The notes below the pieces were generated by a model that worked only from the letters and a program-made list of their open reading frames with translations, was not told where the DNA came from and searched no databases. A stretch of DNA of 64,000 bases from positions 372,001 through 436,000 of the forward strand of contig OZ244166.1 in assembly GCA_965216445.1 (NCBI GenBank), read 5' to 3'. Of the stretch, positions 51,770 through 59,595 are shown in pieces. Made by a program: the position numbers and the translations under genes. Source of the stretch: MA-ANB-1 sp965216445 (lineage in GTDB: Bacteria > Actinomycetota > Acidimicrobiia > Spongiisociales > ZC4RG35). The first letter of the stretch is position 1; each line of letters begins with the position of its first letter.

Positions 51770-52261
51770 ATGTCAACGCCCGAGTTTCCTGAGTCCCAAC
51801 CGGTGGAAGCACCTTCGAATCTCGCCGATTGGGGAACAAGATTTGTGGGATTCCTTATCGACTACTTGCCGATTCTTGTTGCGTACGTAGTCGCCTTCAT
51901 TCTGGGTCGGATCTCCGGTGCGCTCGGTTTGCTCGCCAACGGTCTGGTTGGTCTCGCCGGGCTCGGTTACTTCATCTACCTCGGCCATCTCGATGGCACT
52001 ACAGGGCAGACCCCAGGCAAAGCGGTGCAGGGAATCAAGGTTGTGAACACAAATGGTGAGCTGATCGGCAGTGGATCCGGGATCGCCCGCAAGTTCGCCC
52101 ATATCGTCGACAGTCTCGTATGCGGACTCGGCTACCTGCTTCCGCTCGTTGATGCGCAACGTCAGACAATCGCCGACAAGATCATGACAACTTATGTCGT
52201 GACGGGGGTCGAGAAGCAAGCTTTCAGCGTCGACCTCTACATGCCCAAGCAAGGAGCCTAA
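51770..52261 (+). CDS. RDD family membrane protein
   Basis: A 163-aa protein with the RDD hallmarks: the start NLADWGTRFVGFLIDYLPILV contains the conserved Arg and Asp pair, three or four TM helices follow, and GTTGQTPGKAVQGIKVV is the conserved loop. RDD proteins are small membrane proteins, some acting as Na+/Li+ antiporters, most unknown. An ATG at 51737 is in frame, but the AGGAGA site at 51757-51762 favours 51770. The stop codon lies inside a strong terminator hairpin. Confidence 0.85.
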   Translation: MSTPEFPESQPVEAPSNLADWGTRFVGFLIDYLPILVAYVVAFILGRISGALGLLANGLVGLAGLGYFIYLGHLDGTTGQTPGKAVQGIKVVNTNGELIGSGSGIARKFAHIVDSLVCGLGYLLPLVDAQRQTIADKIMTTYVVTGVEKQAFSVDLYMPKQGA

Positions 52262-52272
52262 AGGCTCCTTGC
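52249..52272 (+). terminator. Terminator hairpin overlapping RDD stop codon
   Basis: An 11-bp inverted repeat, GCAAGGAGCCT/AGGCTCCTTGC, with a minimal loop, straddles the TAA stop (52259-52261). The descending arm ends CCTTGC, followed by GCTTCT; the T content is modest. Confidence 0.7.
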
Positions 52273-52275
52273 GCT

Positions 52276-52380
52276 TCTCCCCCGGAGACGGAGTCGAACG
52301 GGGGAGATGCCGTGGCTCTGGCCACGGCAGAGGGGGTGTGTGATCTCTTCGGGTTGAGCCGGAGCTGCTTAAAACCGGCC
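52276..52380. other. Structured intergenic region (multiple perfect hairpins)
   Basis: Between the convergent RDD and mrp genes, three inverted repeats lie in a row. TCTCCCCC/GGGGGAGA (52276-52283 with 52300-52307) has a loop that carries GTTCGACTCC on the minus strand. TGCCGTGGC/GCCACGGCA (9 bp, 52308-52329, TCTG loop) abuts it directly. GCCGG/CCGGC encloses a loop with CTTAAAA (52358-52379). The set resembles tRNA elements (T-loop-like sequence, long variable arm), but acceptor and T stems do not form, so I do not call it a tRNA. It may be a bidirectional terminator or an uncharacterised RNA. Confidence 0.5.
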
Positions 52381-52406
52381 GACCTTGGCCGACGTGTTCC
52401 GACGCT

Positions 52407-53546
52407 CTAGACCGGTTGGGATTCCAGATCGGCGAGCAGCTTGGCAATACGGCCGGTGCAAGTCTCCATGTCGGCCGGTGGAACCAGCGCGACCAACTTA
52501 TCGGTCAGTTCTAGAAGGTTCCTAGCGGCCGGCGAGTCAGGATTGTCCACGCTGACCGGTCTGCCGACGTCTCCGCCGGGTACAACGTGCGGGTCCAGGG
52601 GTATTGAGGCGACCAACGGAACGCCAAGCTCTGTCGCCAGCGCCTCACCACCTCCTTTTCCGAACAAGGCGTGGTGATCACCGCAATCGCACACAAAACC
52701 CGCCATATTCTCGACGACACCGACAATCGGCATGTGTGAGCGGCGTGCCATGTCGGCGACCCGGATGGCGACCTTCTGCGCAGCCAGCTGAGGTGTGGTC
52801 ACTACGAGCATTTCGGCCTGAGGGAGCATGCGGCTCAGTGCCATCTGGACATCACCGGTCCCGGGCGGGAGATCAATGACCAGATAGTCGAGTTCACCCC
52901 ATTCGACCTGCTGGAGGAATTGCTCGAGTGCTTTGGAGAGCATGAGACCCCGCCACATGAGCGCCGTCTCTTCAGTCTCGATGATGAGGCCGGTCGAGAC
53001 CACCTTCACACCGAACGCATGCGTGGGTTGGATGAGTTTCGACTCAGCGTCCGCTTCCAGGCGTTCTTTGATCCCAAGCATCCGCGGAATGGAGAACCCC
53101 CATATGTCGGCGTCGAGCAAACCAACTCGAAAGCCTTGCGTGGCGAGGGATACGGCCAGGTTCACCGAAATGGAGGATTTGCCAACACCGCCTTTGCCCG
53201 AGCCGACTGCGACCACCCGTGTCGTGGGAGAGATCTGCGTTGGTTCGGCGTTGTCTCTTGCCTGGCGGCGGGCCACTGACATCAGGTTTGCGCGCTGCTT
53301 CTTCGTCATCGCTGTGGTGCGGACGGTCACTTCCGTCACGCTCGGCAAACTGGCGACGCGTCTTTCGGTGTCGTTCTCGATCTGATTGCGCAAAGGGCAT
53401 TCAGCGATGGTCAGCGCCAGTCCGACCTCGACAGACCCGTCGTCGATCCTGACGTCGCTGATCATCCCCAGCTCAACAACGTTCCCGCCCAACTCGGGGT
53501 CGCGCACACCTTCCAATGCCTTGAGGACCGCGTCTTTGGTGACCAT
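52407..53546 (-). CDS. Mrp/ApbC-type Fe-S carrier ATPase
   Basis: A 379-aa P-loop ATPase that binds and transfers Fe-S clusters. An N-terminal DUF59/MIP18 domain (about 1-85; LKALEGVRDPELGGNVVELGMI) is followed by the deviant Walker A GSGKGGVGKSS (about 115-125), the switch DADIWGFSIPRMLG and the Walker B segment VIDLPPGTGDVQM. The usual CxxC before the C-terminus appears as VCDCGDHHALFGKGGGE. The start ATG at 53546 avoids an improbable His/Val extension. Divergent from the ErpA/IscA gene, giving an Fe-S assembly pair. Confidence 0.92.
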   Translation of the reverse strand: MVTKDAVLKALEGVRDPELGGNVVELGMISDVRIDDGSVEVGLALTIAECPLRNQIENDTERRVASLPSVTEVTVRTTAMTKKQRANLMSVARRQARDNAEPTQISPTTRVVAVGSGKGGVGKSSISVNLAVSLATQGFRVGLLDADIWGFSIPRMLGIKERLEADAESKLIQPTHAFGVKVVSTGLIIETEETALMWRGLMLSKALEQFLQQVEWGELDYLVIDLPPGTGDVQMALSRMLPQAEMLVVTTPQLAAQKVAIRVADMARRSHMPIVGVVENMAGFVCDCGDHHALFGKGGGEALATELGVPLVASIPLDPHVVPGGDVGRPVSVDNPDSPAARNLLELTDKLVALVPPADMETCTGRIAKLLADLESQPV

Positions 53547-53626
53547 GATTTCAGGGTATTGGAAGTCCTGGTCTACCACCACCACCACCGGTAGGAAGAC
53601 GTCTATCGGATATCGGCGCTTGCAGT

Positions 53627-53632
53627 TACAAT
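53627..53632 (+). promoter_or_regulatory. -10 element, probable leaderless promoter of erpA-like gene
   Basis: TACAAT at 53627-53632 lies 12 nt before the ATG at 53645, so transcription would begin at or within a few nucleotides of the start codon. No Shine-Dalgarno sequence precedes that ATG. Leaderless mRNAs are common in Actinobacteria. No convincing -35 element was found. Confidence 0.45.
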
Positions 53633-53644
53633 GTGTTGAGAATT

Positions 53645-54007
53645 ATGACTCAGGTACTAAGCATCAAGTCGAACAAGCCCGAAAAAGTCGTCAATGTCAC
53701 CGATATTGCCGCCGCCAAGATCGGGGAGCTGGTCGCCGCAGAGGGTGACACCAGTCTGGCCCTTCGGATGGCCGTACGCCCCGGCGGTTGCTCCGGCTTC
53801 TCATACGAAATGTACTTCGACAGCGAAATCGAAGACAACGACCTGGTTGAAGAGTTTGGCGATGTGAAGGTCGTTGTCGACCCGCAGAGTGCCGACATGG
53901 TGCGTGGGTCGACTCTCGACTACAAGGACGGGTTAATGGGTGCCGGCTTCGCCATCGAGAACCCGAACGTCACCCGTTCCTGCGGCTGCGGCAACTCTTT
54001 TTCCTAG
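53645..54007 (+). CDS. ErpA/IscA-type iron-sulfur cluster insertion protein
   Basis: A 120-aa A-type carrier. Three conserved Cys residues are present: Cys in RPGGCSGFSYEMYFD and the CGCG pair in TRSCGCGNSFS at the C-terminus. IENPNVTRSCGCG is the family signature. It receives Fe-S clusters and delivers them to apoproteins. Divergent from the Mrp-type ATPase gene (about 98-nt shared promoter region). The ATG at 53645 is preferred over the upstream GTG. Confidence 0.94.
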   Translation: MTQVLSIKSNKPEKVVNVTDIAAAKIGELVAAEGDTSLALRMAVRPGGCSGFSYEMYFDSEIEDNDLVEEFGDVKVVVDPQSADMVRGSTLDYKDGLMGAGFAIENPNVTRSCGCGNSFS

Positions 54008-54109
54008 CCGTTAGCTCGATCGGGCGCCTAGCTGCTGATGTGCCCTTCGGTGCTCTCGCCGAGCCGGTGAGGCCTCGGTAAACTTGAACTTCCTCGAACA
54101 GGAGTCTCC

Positions 54110-54490
54110 GTGCCCAAGTCCGTCCCGTTAACTCCATCGGCGCCTGCGCCGGTGGCGCCGTATTCAGTTGTCAACGAAGCCAACGGCTTGGTATTCGTTT
54201 CGGGTCAGGTCGGACTCGACCCGTCCACCGGGGAGCGGGCACCAGACGACGTCGCAGCTCAGACCCTACAGATCATGAAGAACATCTCGGCGGTGCTTAC
54301 TGACCTTGGACTCGAATTCAGCGACATCGTCAAGACCACGATATTCCTGACAGATATCGACGACTTCTCCACTGTGAACGAGGTGTACGGCTCGTATTTC
54401 GATAGCGATTATCCGGCACGATCGACCGTCCAGGTGGCAGGGCTACCTCTCGGTTTCCTAGTTGAGATAGAAGTGGTGGCAACAAGATGA
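54110..54490 (+). CDS. RidA family enamine/imine deaminase
   Basis: A 126-aa YjgF/YER057c/UK114 protein. Family features: APVAPYSVVNEANGLVFVSGQVGLDPSTGE, the central Thr/Asp region and C-terminal PARSTVQVAGLPLGFLVEIEVVA, in which the Arg of PARSTV binds the carboxylate of reactive enamines and Glu in VEIEVVA is catalytic. RidA hydrolyses toxic 2-aminoacrylate-type intermediates. A GTG start is preceded by AGGAG. It overlaps the ALDH7-type dehydrogenase gene by 4 nt, suggesting it clears an imine intermediate of that pathway. Confidence 0.94.
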   Translation: MPKSVPLTPSAPAPVAPYSVVNEANGLVFVSGQVGLDPSTGERAPDDVAAQTLQIMKNISAVLTDLGLEFSDIVKTTIFLTDIDDFSTVNEVYGSYFDSDYPARSTVQVAGLPLGFLVEIEVVATR

Positions 54491-56007
54491 CAATGACGAT
54501 GCAGCAGATATTCGACTCGCTCGACCTTGCTGAGCACAACTCCGGAGTATTCGCCGGCGAGTGGCTGGACGCGACAGGTGAAAGCGTCGAGGTGGTCAAC
54601 CCGACGACGGGTGACGTGTTGGGCTCCGTTCAGATGGCGTCTTTGGTCGATTACGAGAAGGTCGTCGCCAGCTCCGAGGAGACCTTCAAACGCTGGCGCA
54701 AACTGCCCGCACCGCAACGTGGCGAGTACGTCCGCCGCCTGGGGAACGCTCTCCGTGAGAACGTAGAGGCCCTTGGCGCCCTGGTGACTCTCGAAATGGG
54801 GAAGATTCTTCCGGAGGGCATCGGCGAGGTTCAAGAGATGATCGACATCTGCGACTTCGCGGTCGGGTTGAGTCGACAGCTCTATGGAAACACGATGGCT
54901 TCCGAGCGTCCTGACCACAGAATGTATGAGCATTGGCACCCACTGGGACCAGTTGGTGTGATATCGGCGTTCAACTTCCCGGTGGCCGTGTGGTCTTGGA
55001 ACTCGGCTATCGCAGCGGTCTGTGGTGACACCGTCGTTTGGAAGCCCTCAGAGCGGACTCCGTTGACGGCGATTGCGGTCACGAAGATCGCCGCAAAGGT
55101 AATGGAAGGCTCAGGTTTCGAGGGTTTATTCAATCTGGCTGTCGGAGATGGCAAAACCATTGGGAATGCCATGAATCACGACAGCAGACTGCCCCTGATA
55201 TCGGCCACGGGGTCCTGCAATATGGGGCGGATCGTCGGACCGGCGGTCGCCCAACGTATGGGGCGGTCCATTCTCGAGCTTGGCGGGAACAACGCAATCA
55301 TCGTGATGGACGACGCCGATCTCGAGCTCGCGGTCCGAGCGGTGCTTTTCTCTGCTGTGGGTACTGCAGGCCAACGTTGTACGAGTTTGCGTCGGCTGAT
55401 CGTCCACCGGGCCATCGCAGACAAACTGGTAGGTCGCCTCGTTGAAGCGTACGGGCAGATTGCCATTGGCGACCCTCTTGAGGATGGGACCCTGATGGGT
55501 CCGGTCGCTGGACAACAGGCCGTCGATCAGATGATGAACGCCCTCGAGATCGCACGCGAGCAAGGCGCAAACGTCGTGACCGGCGGAAGACAGATCGACC
55601 GTCCCGGATTCTTCGTTGAACCGTCTATCGCGGTTGTATCCAAGGATGCCACGATCACCCAACAGGAGACCTTCGCACCGATCTTATGGGTAATCGAGTT
55701 CGAAACCCTGGAAGAGGCGATTGAAATCCAGAATGGCGTCACACAAGGTCTTTCGTCGGCGATATTCACCGAATCAGTGCGGAACGCTGAGCGATTCCTC
55801 AGCGCGGTCGGCTCCGACTGTGGAATTGCCAACGTCAATATCGGGACTTCCGGTGCGGAGATTGGTGGTGCATTCGGCGGGGAAAAAGAGACCGGCGGGG
55901 GCCGAGAAGCCGGCTCGGATGCGTGGAAGGCATATATGCGTCGCCAGACCACGACCATCAACTACGGCGACGACCTGCCCCTGGCTCAGGGCATCGAATT
56001 CGGATAG
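54487..56007 (+). CDS. ALDH7-type aldehyde dehydrogenase (aminoadipate-semialdehyde dehydrogenase-like)
   Basis: A 506-aa NAD-dependent aldehyde dehydrogenase. NFPVAVWSWNSAIA and WKPSERTPLTA are cofactor-fold motifs. The catalytic Glu lies in ILELGGNNAI and the nucleophilic Cys in GTAGQRCTSLRRLIVH; QRCTSLRRL is characteristic of the ALDH7/alpha-aminoadipic semialdehyde dehydrogenase (piperidine-6-carboxylate dehydrogenase) branch. The C-terminus GGAFGGEKETGGGREAGSDAWK is also typical. Likely in lysine or pipecolate catabolism. Overlaps the ridA start, implying a coupled function. Confidence 0.9.
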   Translation: MTMTMQQIFDSLDLAEHNSGVFAGEWLDATGESVEVVNPTTGDVLGSVQMASLVDYEKVVASSEETFKRWRKLPAPQRGEYVRRLGNALRENVEALGALVTLEMGKILPEGIGEVQEMIDICDFAVGLSRQLYGNTMASERPDHRMYEHWHPLGPVGVISAFNFPVAVWSWNSAIAAVCGDTVVWKPSERTPLTAIAVTKIAAKVMEGSGFEGLFNLAVGDGKTIGNAMNHDSRLPLISATGSCNMGRIVGPAVAQRMGRSILELGGNNAIIVMDDADLELAVRAVLFSAVGTAGQRCTSLRRLIVHRAIADKLVGRLVEAYGQIAIGDPLEDGTLMGPVAGQQAVDQMMNALEIAREQGANVVTGGRQIDRPGFFVEPSIAVVSKDATITQQETFAPILWVIEFETLEEAIEIQNGVTQGLSSAIFTESVRNAERFLSAVGSDCGIANVNIGTSGAEIGGAFGGEKETGGGREAGSDAWKAYMRRQTTTINYGDDLPLAQGIEFG

Positions 56008-56008
56008 G

Positions 56009-56449
56009 TCAGCGCAAATTGCTGTCGAGGGGCATGGTGTAACACACCGCACTGCCTTCTATTACGACGACGTCGTCACCCCTGGTGACCGTAGTCTTGA
56101 GGTTGGTGATCGGTTTGTCACCGCGAACCCCCGTCACCTCGACGTGACCGGTGATTCGGTCGCCCGGCCGCACTGGTGCCAAGAAGTTCCAATTCACGTT
56201 GAGGAACACCGTCCCCGGTCCCGGCAGTCGCTCGGCGACCACAGCGTTGAGGATCGCGGTTGTCACTCCGCCTTGAACGACAATGTCCCCAAAGGAGGTC
56301 GAAGCCGCAACCTTGGCGTCGTAGTGGATCGGGTTAGCGTCGCCGCTGATCGCTGTGAACGCCTCAATATCAGAGGCATCCACCGTCCGCGACAACTCGG
56401 CGGTCTGTCCGATCTGCGGTTGACCGCCGGGCCAAACAGGGGAGACCAT
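56009..56449 (-). CDS. MaoC-like (R)-specific enoyl-CoA hydratase
   Basis: A 146-aa hot-dog-fold protein. The hydratase motif D-x4-H is visible in ISGDANPIHYD (the Asp and His that activate water), followed by the conserved VVQGGVTTAILNAVV. (R)-specific hydratases (PhaJ/MaoC) link beta-oxidation to other pathways or act on branched-chain substrates. Its stop is 2 nt from the convergent ALDH gene. Starts at an ATG at 56449. Confidence 0.9.
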   Translation of the reverse strand: MVSPVWPGGQPQIGQTAELSRTVDASDIEAFTAISGDANPIHYDAKVAASTSFGDIVVQGGVTTAILNAVVAERLPGPGTVFLNVNWNFLAPVRPGDRITGHVEVTGVRGDKPITNLKTTVTRGDDVVVIEGSAVCYTMPLDSNLR

Positions 56450-56522
56450 GGATTGACTTTATCGCCGCGTTCAAAAAGACTGTTGTCCCGAGACAACGGC
56501 GAATGTGTTGGATGGAACCGAT

Positions 56523-56906
56523 CTACGGACCAGCGGTGCCGACAAATCGCACCAGGTCAAACGTGATGCACGCTCGATCGTCGGAAAGGCCGCAGATTCT
56601 GTAGCTATCCGGGCTGGCGTCGAGCGGCATTCGCACCAGCACGAGGCTGTCATCGACGTCCTGGCACGGAGGATTGGGTTGTGGTGGGTGCCACTGTCCA
56701 TTGGTCGTGTCGGTCAGCGTGTGGGTTTGGCCGACCGTCACCCAGCCGAATAATCCCCATTGCTCCAGTTCGAGGCAGGGCCCGCCCATACGACGGAAAA
56801 TGGAAGTGAGTTCTTCGTCAGGATTCGGCCCGGTGAATGCCAGCAGAATCAGAAGGGAGATGGCACCAATGCCGATCCCGATGATGAGGCGAACCCGTTG
56901 TGTCAT
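56523..56906 (-). CDS. Small membrane-anchored protein of unknown function
   Basis: A 127-aa protein with one N-terminal TM helix (about 6-27, VRLIIGIGIGAISLLILLAF) and an extracytoplasmic domain of about 95 residues. It has Cys residues in GGPCLEL, NPPCQDV, YRICGLSDDRACITFDL that could form disulfides. The pattern is not one I recognise. An in-frame ATG at 56942 could extend it by 12 residues. Downstream of the MaoC gene direction, separate transcription unit. Confidence 0.65.
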   Translation of the reverse strand: MTQRVRLIIGIGIGAISLLILLAFTGPNPDEELTSIFRRMGGPCLELEQWGLFGWVTVGQTHTLTDTTNGQWHPPQPNPPCQDVDDSLVLVRMPLDASPDSYRICGLSDDRACITFDLVRFVGTAGP

Positions 56907-56977
56907 TGAGACTCGGTGTCCTATCCGTTCTGTGCGGCTCAACCGCCACTATCGGCGGCGTGTTCCTAAGGAAGCGG

Positions 56978-58129
56978 TCAAACGATCTGCAGGGCCTTCT
57001 CCAGGTCAGCGATGAGATCGTCGGCATCTTCGAGACCTACGGAGAGCCGAACCAGACCGTCCGTTATTCCAGCCTTCTGTCGTTCTTCCGGTGGTATCGC
57101 GGCATGGGTCATTGTCACCGGGTGGGTGATCAAGGACTCAACTGCACCAAGGTTCTCGGCGAGCGTCCATAGCCCCACGTTATCCATCAGTTTCTTGCCG
57201 GAGGCGATGCCACCGGTCACTTCAAAACAGACCATCGCGCCATACCCGGATGCCTGGGTGGTGGCGAGCTGATGTTGAGGGTGATCAGGAAGCCCCGGGT
57301 AGTTCACATAATCGACTTTGGGCTGATTCTGGAGCCAGCGAGCAATCTCCAAGGCGTTGGCCGATTGCCGGTCCATTCGCTCACTCAGAGTCTTGGTCCC
57401 CTGAAGAGTCAGCCAGGCCACCATTGGAGACATCACTAGACCTGCGGAGATCCGTGCAAAGGCGATCTTCTCTTGGAGTCCGGCGTCGTTCACGACCACG
57501 GCTCCGCCAAGAGTTGCGTTGTGACCGTCGAGGAACTTCGTGGTGGAGTGGACGATGATGTCCGCTCCGAGCTCGAATGGACGCTGGAAATAGGGTGTGA
57601 GAAACGTGTTGTCGGTCACGTGGAGCACGCCTGCTTTCTCGCATATGGCCGACACACCGGCCAGGTCGGTCATCTTGAGAGTCGGGTTGGCCGGGGTTTC
57701 AGTGAAAACCATTTTCGTCTTCGGGGTGATCGCGCCCTCGATGGCGTCCAGATCAGAAGCGTCGACGAATGTGACGTCGACACCGAACTTCCGGAGAAAC
57801 TGATCAGCAAATCTGTAGGTGCCGCCATAAACAACATCACCGATCACCACATGGTCACCGGTTTCGAGTAGAGCCAGGAAGACGCTAACCGTCGCGGCCA
57901 TCCCGGACCCATAGGCAGTGCAGTCGAGGCCGCCCTCGAGAGCGGTCAGCTTGTTCTCAAATGCCCGGACGGTTGGATTACCAGCCCTGGAATACGAATA
58001 CCCCCGGGACATGTACTCGTCGACTGACTCCTGGACGAATGTGGTTGACTGATAGAGGGGAGTGAGGATCGCCCCGGTCGTCGGATCCGGCTCCACGCCT
58101 GCGTGAACTTGTTTTGTACGAAAACCCAT
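56978..58129 (-). CDS. Cystathionine gamma-synthase/lyase family PLP enzyme
   Basis: A 383-aa Cys/Met-metabolism PLP enzyme. GYSYSRAGNPTVRAFENKLTALEGG is the N-terminal hallmark, AYGSGMAATVSVFLALL binds the cofactor phosphate, and the catalytic Lys lies in IIVHSTTKFLDGHNATLGG. VDNTFLTPYFQRP-type active-site elements (DNTFLTPYF) are present. It could be cystathionine gamma-synthase (metB), gamma-lyase or a methionine-related enzyme; sequence alone does not decide. No riboswitch-like structure was seen upstream. Starts at an ATG at 58129. Confidence 0.92.
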   Translation of the reverse strand: MGFRTKQVHAGVEPDPTTGAILTPLYQSTTFVQESVDEYMSRGYSYSRAGNPTVRAFENKLTALEGGLDCTAYGSGMAATVSVFLALLETGDHVVIGDVVYGGTYRFADQFLRKFGVDVTFVDASDLDAIEGAITPKTKMVFTETPANPTLKMTDLAGVSAICEKAGVLHVTDNTFLTPYFQRPFELGADIIVHSTTKFLDGHNATLGGAVVVNDAGLQEKIAFARISAGLVMSPMVAWLTLQGTKTLSERMDRQSANALEIARWLQNQPKVDYVNYPGLPDHPQHQLATTQASGYGAMVCFEVTGGIASGKKLMDNVGLWTLAENLGAVESLITHPVTMTHAAIPPEERQKAGITDGLVRLSVGLEDADDLIADLEKALQIV

Positions 58130-58210
58130 GACATGAGTGTATGCGTGTGGCGCGATTGGGGGGTATTCAGGGCTCCACTAGCGTCGAGGTCTCACAGCAG
58201 GAGGGTTCAG

Positions 58211-58507
58211 GTGATTGTCAGGACATGGCGAGGTTGGACCAAGCCAGAGGACACCGAGGCATACGCCGAGTACGTCTCCGGGACCGGTATCGCTGAATAC
58301 CAGGACACCCCGGGCAATGCTGGTGCCTATCTGATGAGCCGACCCGACGGAGACAGAACCGAGTTTCTCGCCATCAGTTTTTGGGAATCTATGGCGGCGA
58401 TTGAGGCTTTCGCCGGAGAGGATATTGGCAAAGCGGTCTTCTACTCGGAGGACGACCGGTTCTTGATTGACCGTGAGACTACGGTGAACCACTATCGGGT
58501 GCACTGA
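58211..58507 (+). CDS. Small ABM/dimeric alpha-beta-barrel-like protein
   Basis: A 98-aa protein: VIVRTWRGWTKPEDTEAYAEY, a middle strand pair and EFLAISFWESMAAIEAFAGEDIGKAVFYSEDDRFLIDRETTVNHYRV, the layout of a dimeric alpha-beta barrel (antibiotic biosynthesis monooxygenase/EthD-like). Related small proteins often act as heme-degrading or quinol monooxygenases, but no catalytic residue set is clear. A GTG start with AGGAGG 6 nt upstream decides the start. Divergent from the PLP enzyme gene. Confidence 0.75.
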   Translation: MIVRTWRGWTKPEDTEAYAEYVSGTGIAEYQDTPGNAGAYLMSRPDGDRTEFLAISFWESMAAIEAFAGEDIGKAVFYSEDDRFLIDRETTVNHYRVH

Positions 58508-58523
58508 CCGGTCATCCGCCCGA

Positions 58524-58952
58524 TTAAGGGTCTAGGGCGATTCCGAGTTCGCCAATGAGTCGCCGAACCCGCCGCTCCAAATCGTCGCGAATGGTGCGGA
58601 CCTCTTCGAGAGGCCTGCCCGATGGGTCCTCTACAACCCAGTCGACATATCTCTTGCCTGGGAATACCGGGCAGGTGTCACCGCAACCCATCGTCACTAC
58701 CACATCTGACGCACCGACTATCTCGTCGGTCCATGGCTGTGGGATCGAATGGCTGATGTCAACTCCTACCTCTGCCATCGCTTGAACCGCCGCCTGGTTG
58801 ACGTCTGCGGCGGGTTCGGAGCCACCTGAGAACACGGTGACCTCTTCACCGGCAAGATGGCGGAGCCACCCGGCGGCCATCTGGGAACGTCCAGCGTTGT
58901 GCACACACAGGAAGAGAACGCTCGGGATGCTCCGGGTGGAATCAGTTTCCAT
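58524..58952 (-). CDS. Arsenate reductase (thioredoxin-coupled, LMW phosphatase fold)
   Basis: A 142-aa protein with the P-loop CVHNAGRSQMA (Cys at about residue 16, C-x5-R) of low-molecular-weight phosphatase/ArsC enzymes. The further Cys residues in TMGCGDTCPVFPG match the C82/C89-type redox pair of thioredoxin-coupled arsenate reductase. It would reduce As(V) to As(III); no ars efflux genes are adjacent. The start at 58952 excludes an unlikely extension into the GlnR-like gene. Convergent with the ABM-like gene. Confidence 0.87.
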   Translation of the reverse strand: METDSTRSIPSVLFLCVHNAGRSQMAAGWLRHLAGEEVTVFSGGSEPAADVNQAAVQAMAEVGVDISHSIPQPWTDEIVGASDVVVTMGCGDTCPVFPGKRYVDWVVEDPSGRPLEEVRTIRDDLERRVRRLIGELGIALDP

Positions 58953-58959
58953 ACCCGCC

Positions 58960-59595
58960 CTAACCGAACCGGTAGCCGACTGAACGGACAGTGGCAATCC
59001 AGGAGGCTCGCTCTTCGCCCAGCTTCGACCTGAGTCTGCGGACATGGACATCAACTGTTCGCGCACCTCCGTAATACTCATATCCCCATACCCGGGAGAG
59101 AAGCTGTTCCCTGGACCAGACTCGTGTCGGATTCTCCACCAGGAAACGAAGTAGCTCGTATTCCATGTATGTCAGATCCATCGGGTGACCATCGAGTTCA
59201 GCTTGATATGTCAACGTGTTGAGGATCAGGTCCTTGAACTCGAGTACCTCGATATCGCTCTGCTCCCTGGTCAGCTGCATCACACGGATCCTGAATTCAA
59301 TAGGCTCGACGGGCGCGACCTGAAAGTCGGCCCTCGGTATTGACTCATCCAGCAGCGCCAATTGATCAGGTTCGACAATCAGGAAGATGGGGATCCCGAG
59401 GTCTTCGACGACCCTTCCCGCTTCACGAATGCGTCGCATCGGCTGGTCCCCCAGTTCGATCACGACCAGGTCAGCTTCCTGCAAGGAAGGCTCAGCGGGG
59501 TCGAGGCTCAGGGGTCTCTCGATCTTGTCATTGATGAGGGCAAGGCTCTCTTCAAGCGACGCCGACGGCTCGGGTGGGTAGACGACGAGCGTCAC
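58960..59595 (-). CDS. GlnR-like winged-helix response regulator without phosphoacceptor Asp
   Basis: A 211-aa OmpR-type regulator with an N-terminal receiver-like domain (about 1-115) and a C-terminal winged helix (about 120-211). The latter has MEYELLRFLVENPTRVWSREQLLSRVWGYEYYGGARTVDVHVRRLRSKLG. In the receiver, the position of the phosphoacceptor reads VVIELGD, so Glu replaces Asp, which suggests phosphorylation-independent control as in actinobacterial GlnR. Direct adjacency to glnA (GTG start overlaps its TGA) supports a role in nitrogen control. Assignment as GlnR itself is inference. Confidence 0.82.
   Translation of the reverse strand: MTLVVYPPEPSASLEESLALINDKIERPLSLDPAEPSLQEADLVVIELGDQPMRRIREAGRVVEDLGIPIFLIVEPDQLALLDESIPRADFQVAPVEPIEFRIRVMQLTREQSDIEVLEFKDLILNTLTYQAELDGHPMDLTYMEYELLRFLVENPTRVWSREQLLSRVWGYEYYGGARTVDVHVRRLRSKLGEERASWIATVRSVGYRFG

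Noticed and set aside
52276..52380. tRNA-Sec or other tRNA on the minus strand of the structured intergenic region
   Set aside because: The T-loop-like sequence GTTCGACTCC and a long variable-arm-like hairpin are present, but the T stem and acceptor stem do not pair and the CTTAAAA/TTTTAAG sequence sits in a 12-nt rather than 7-nt loop.
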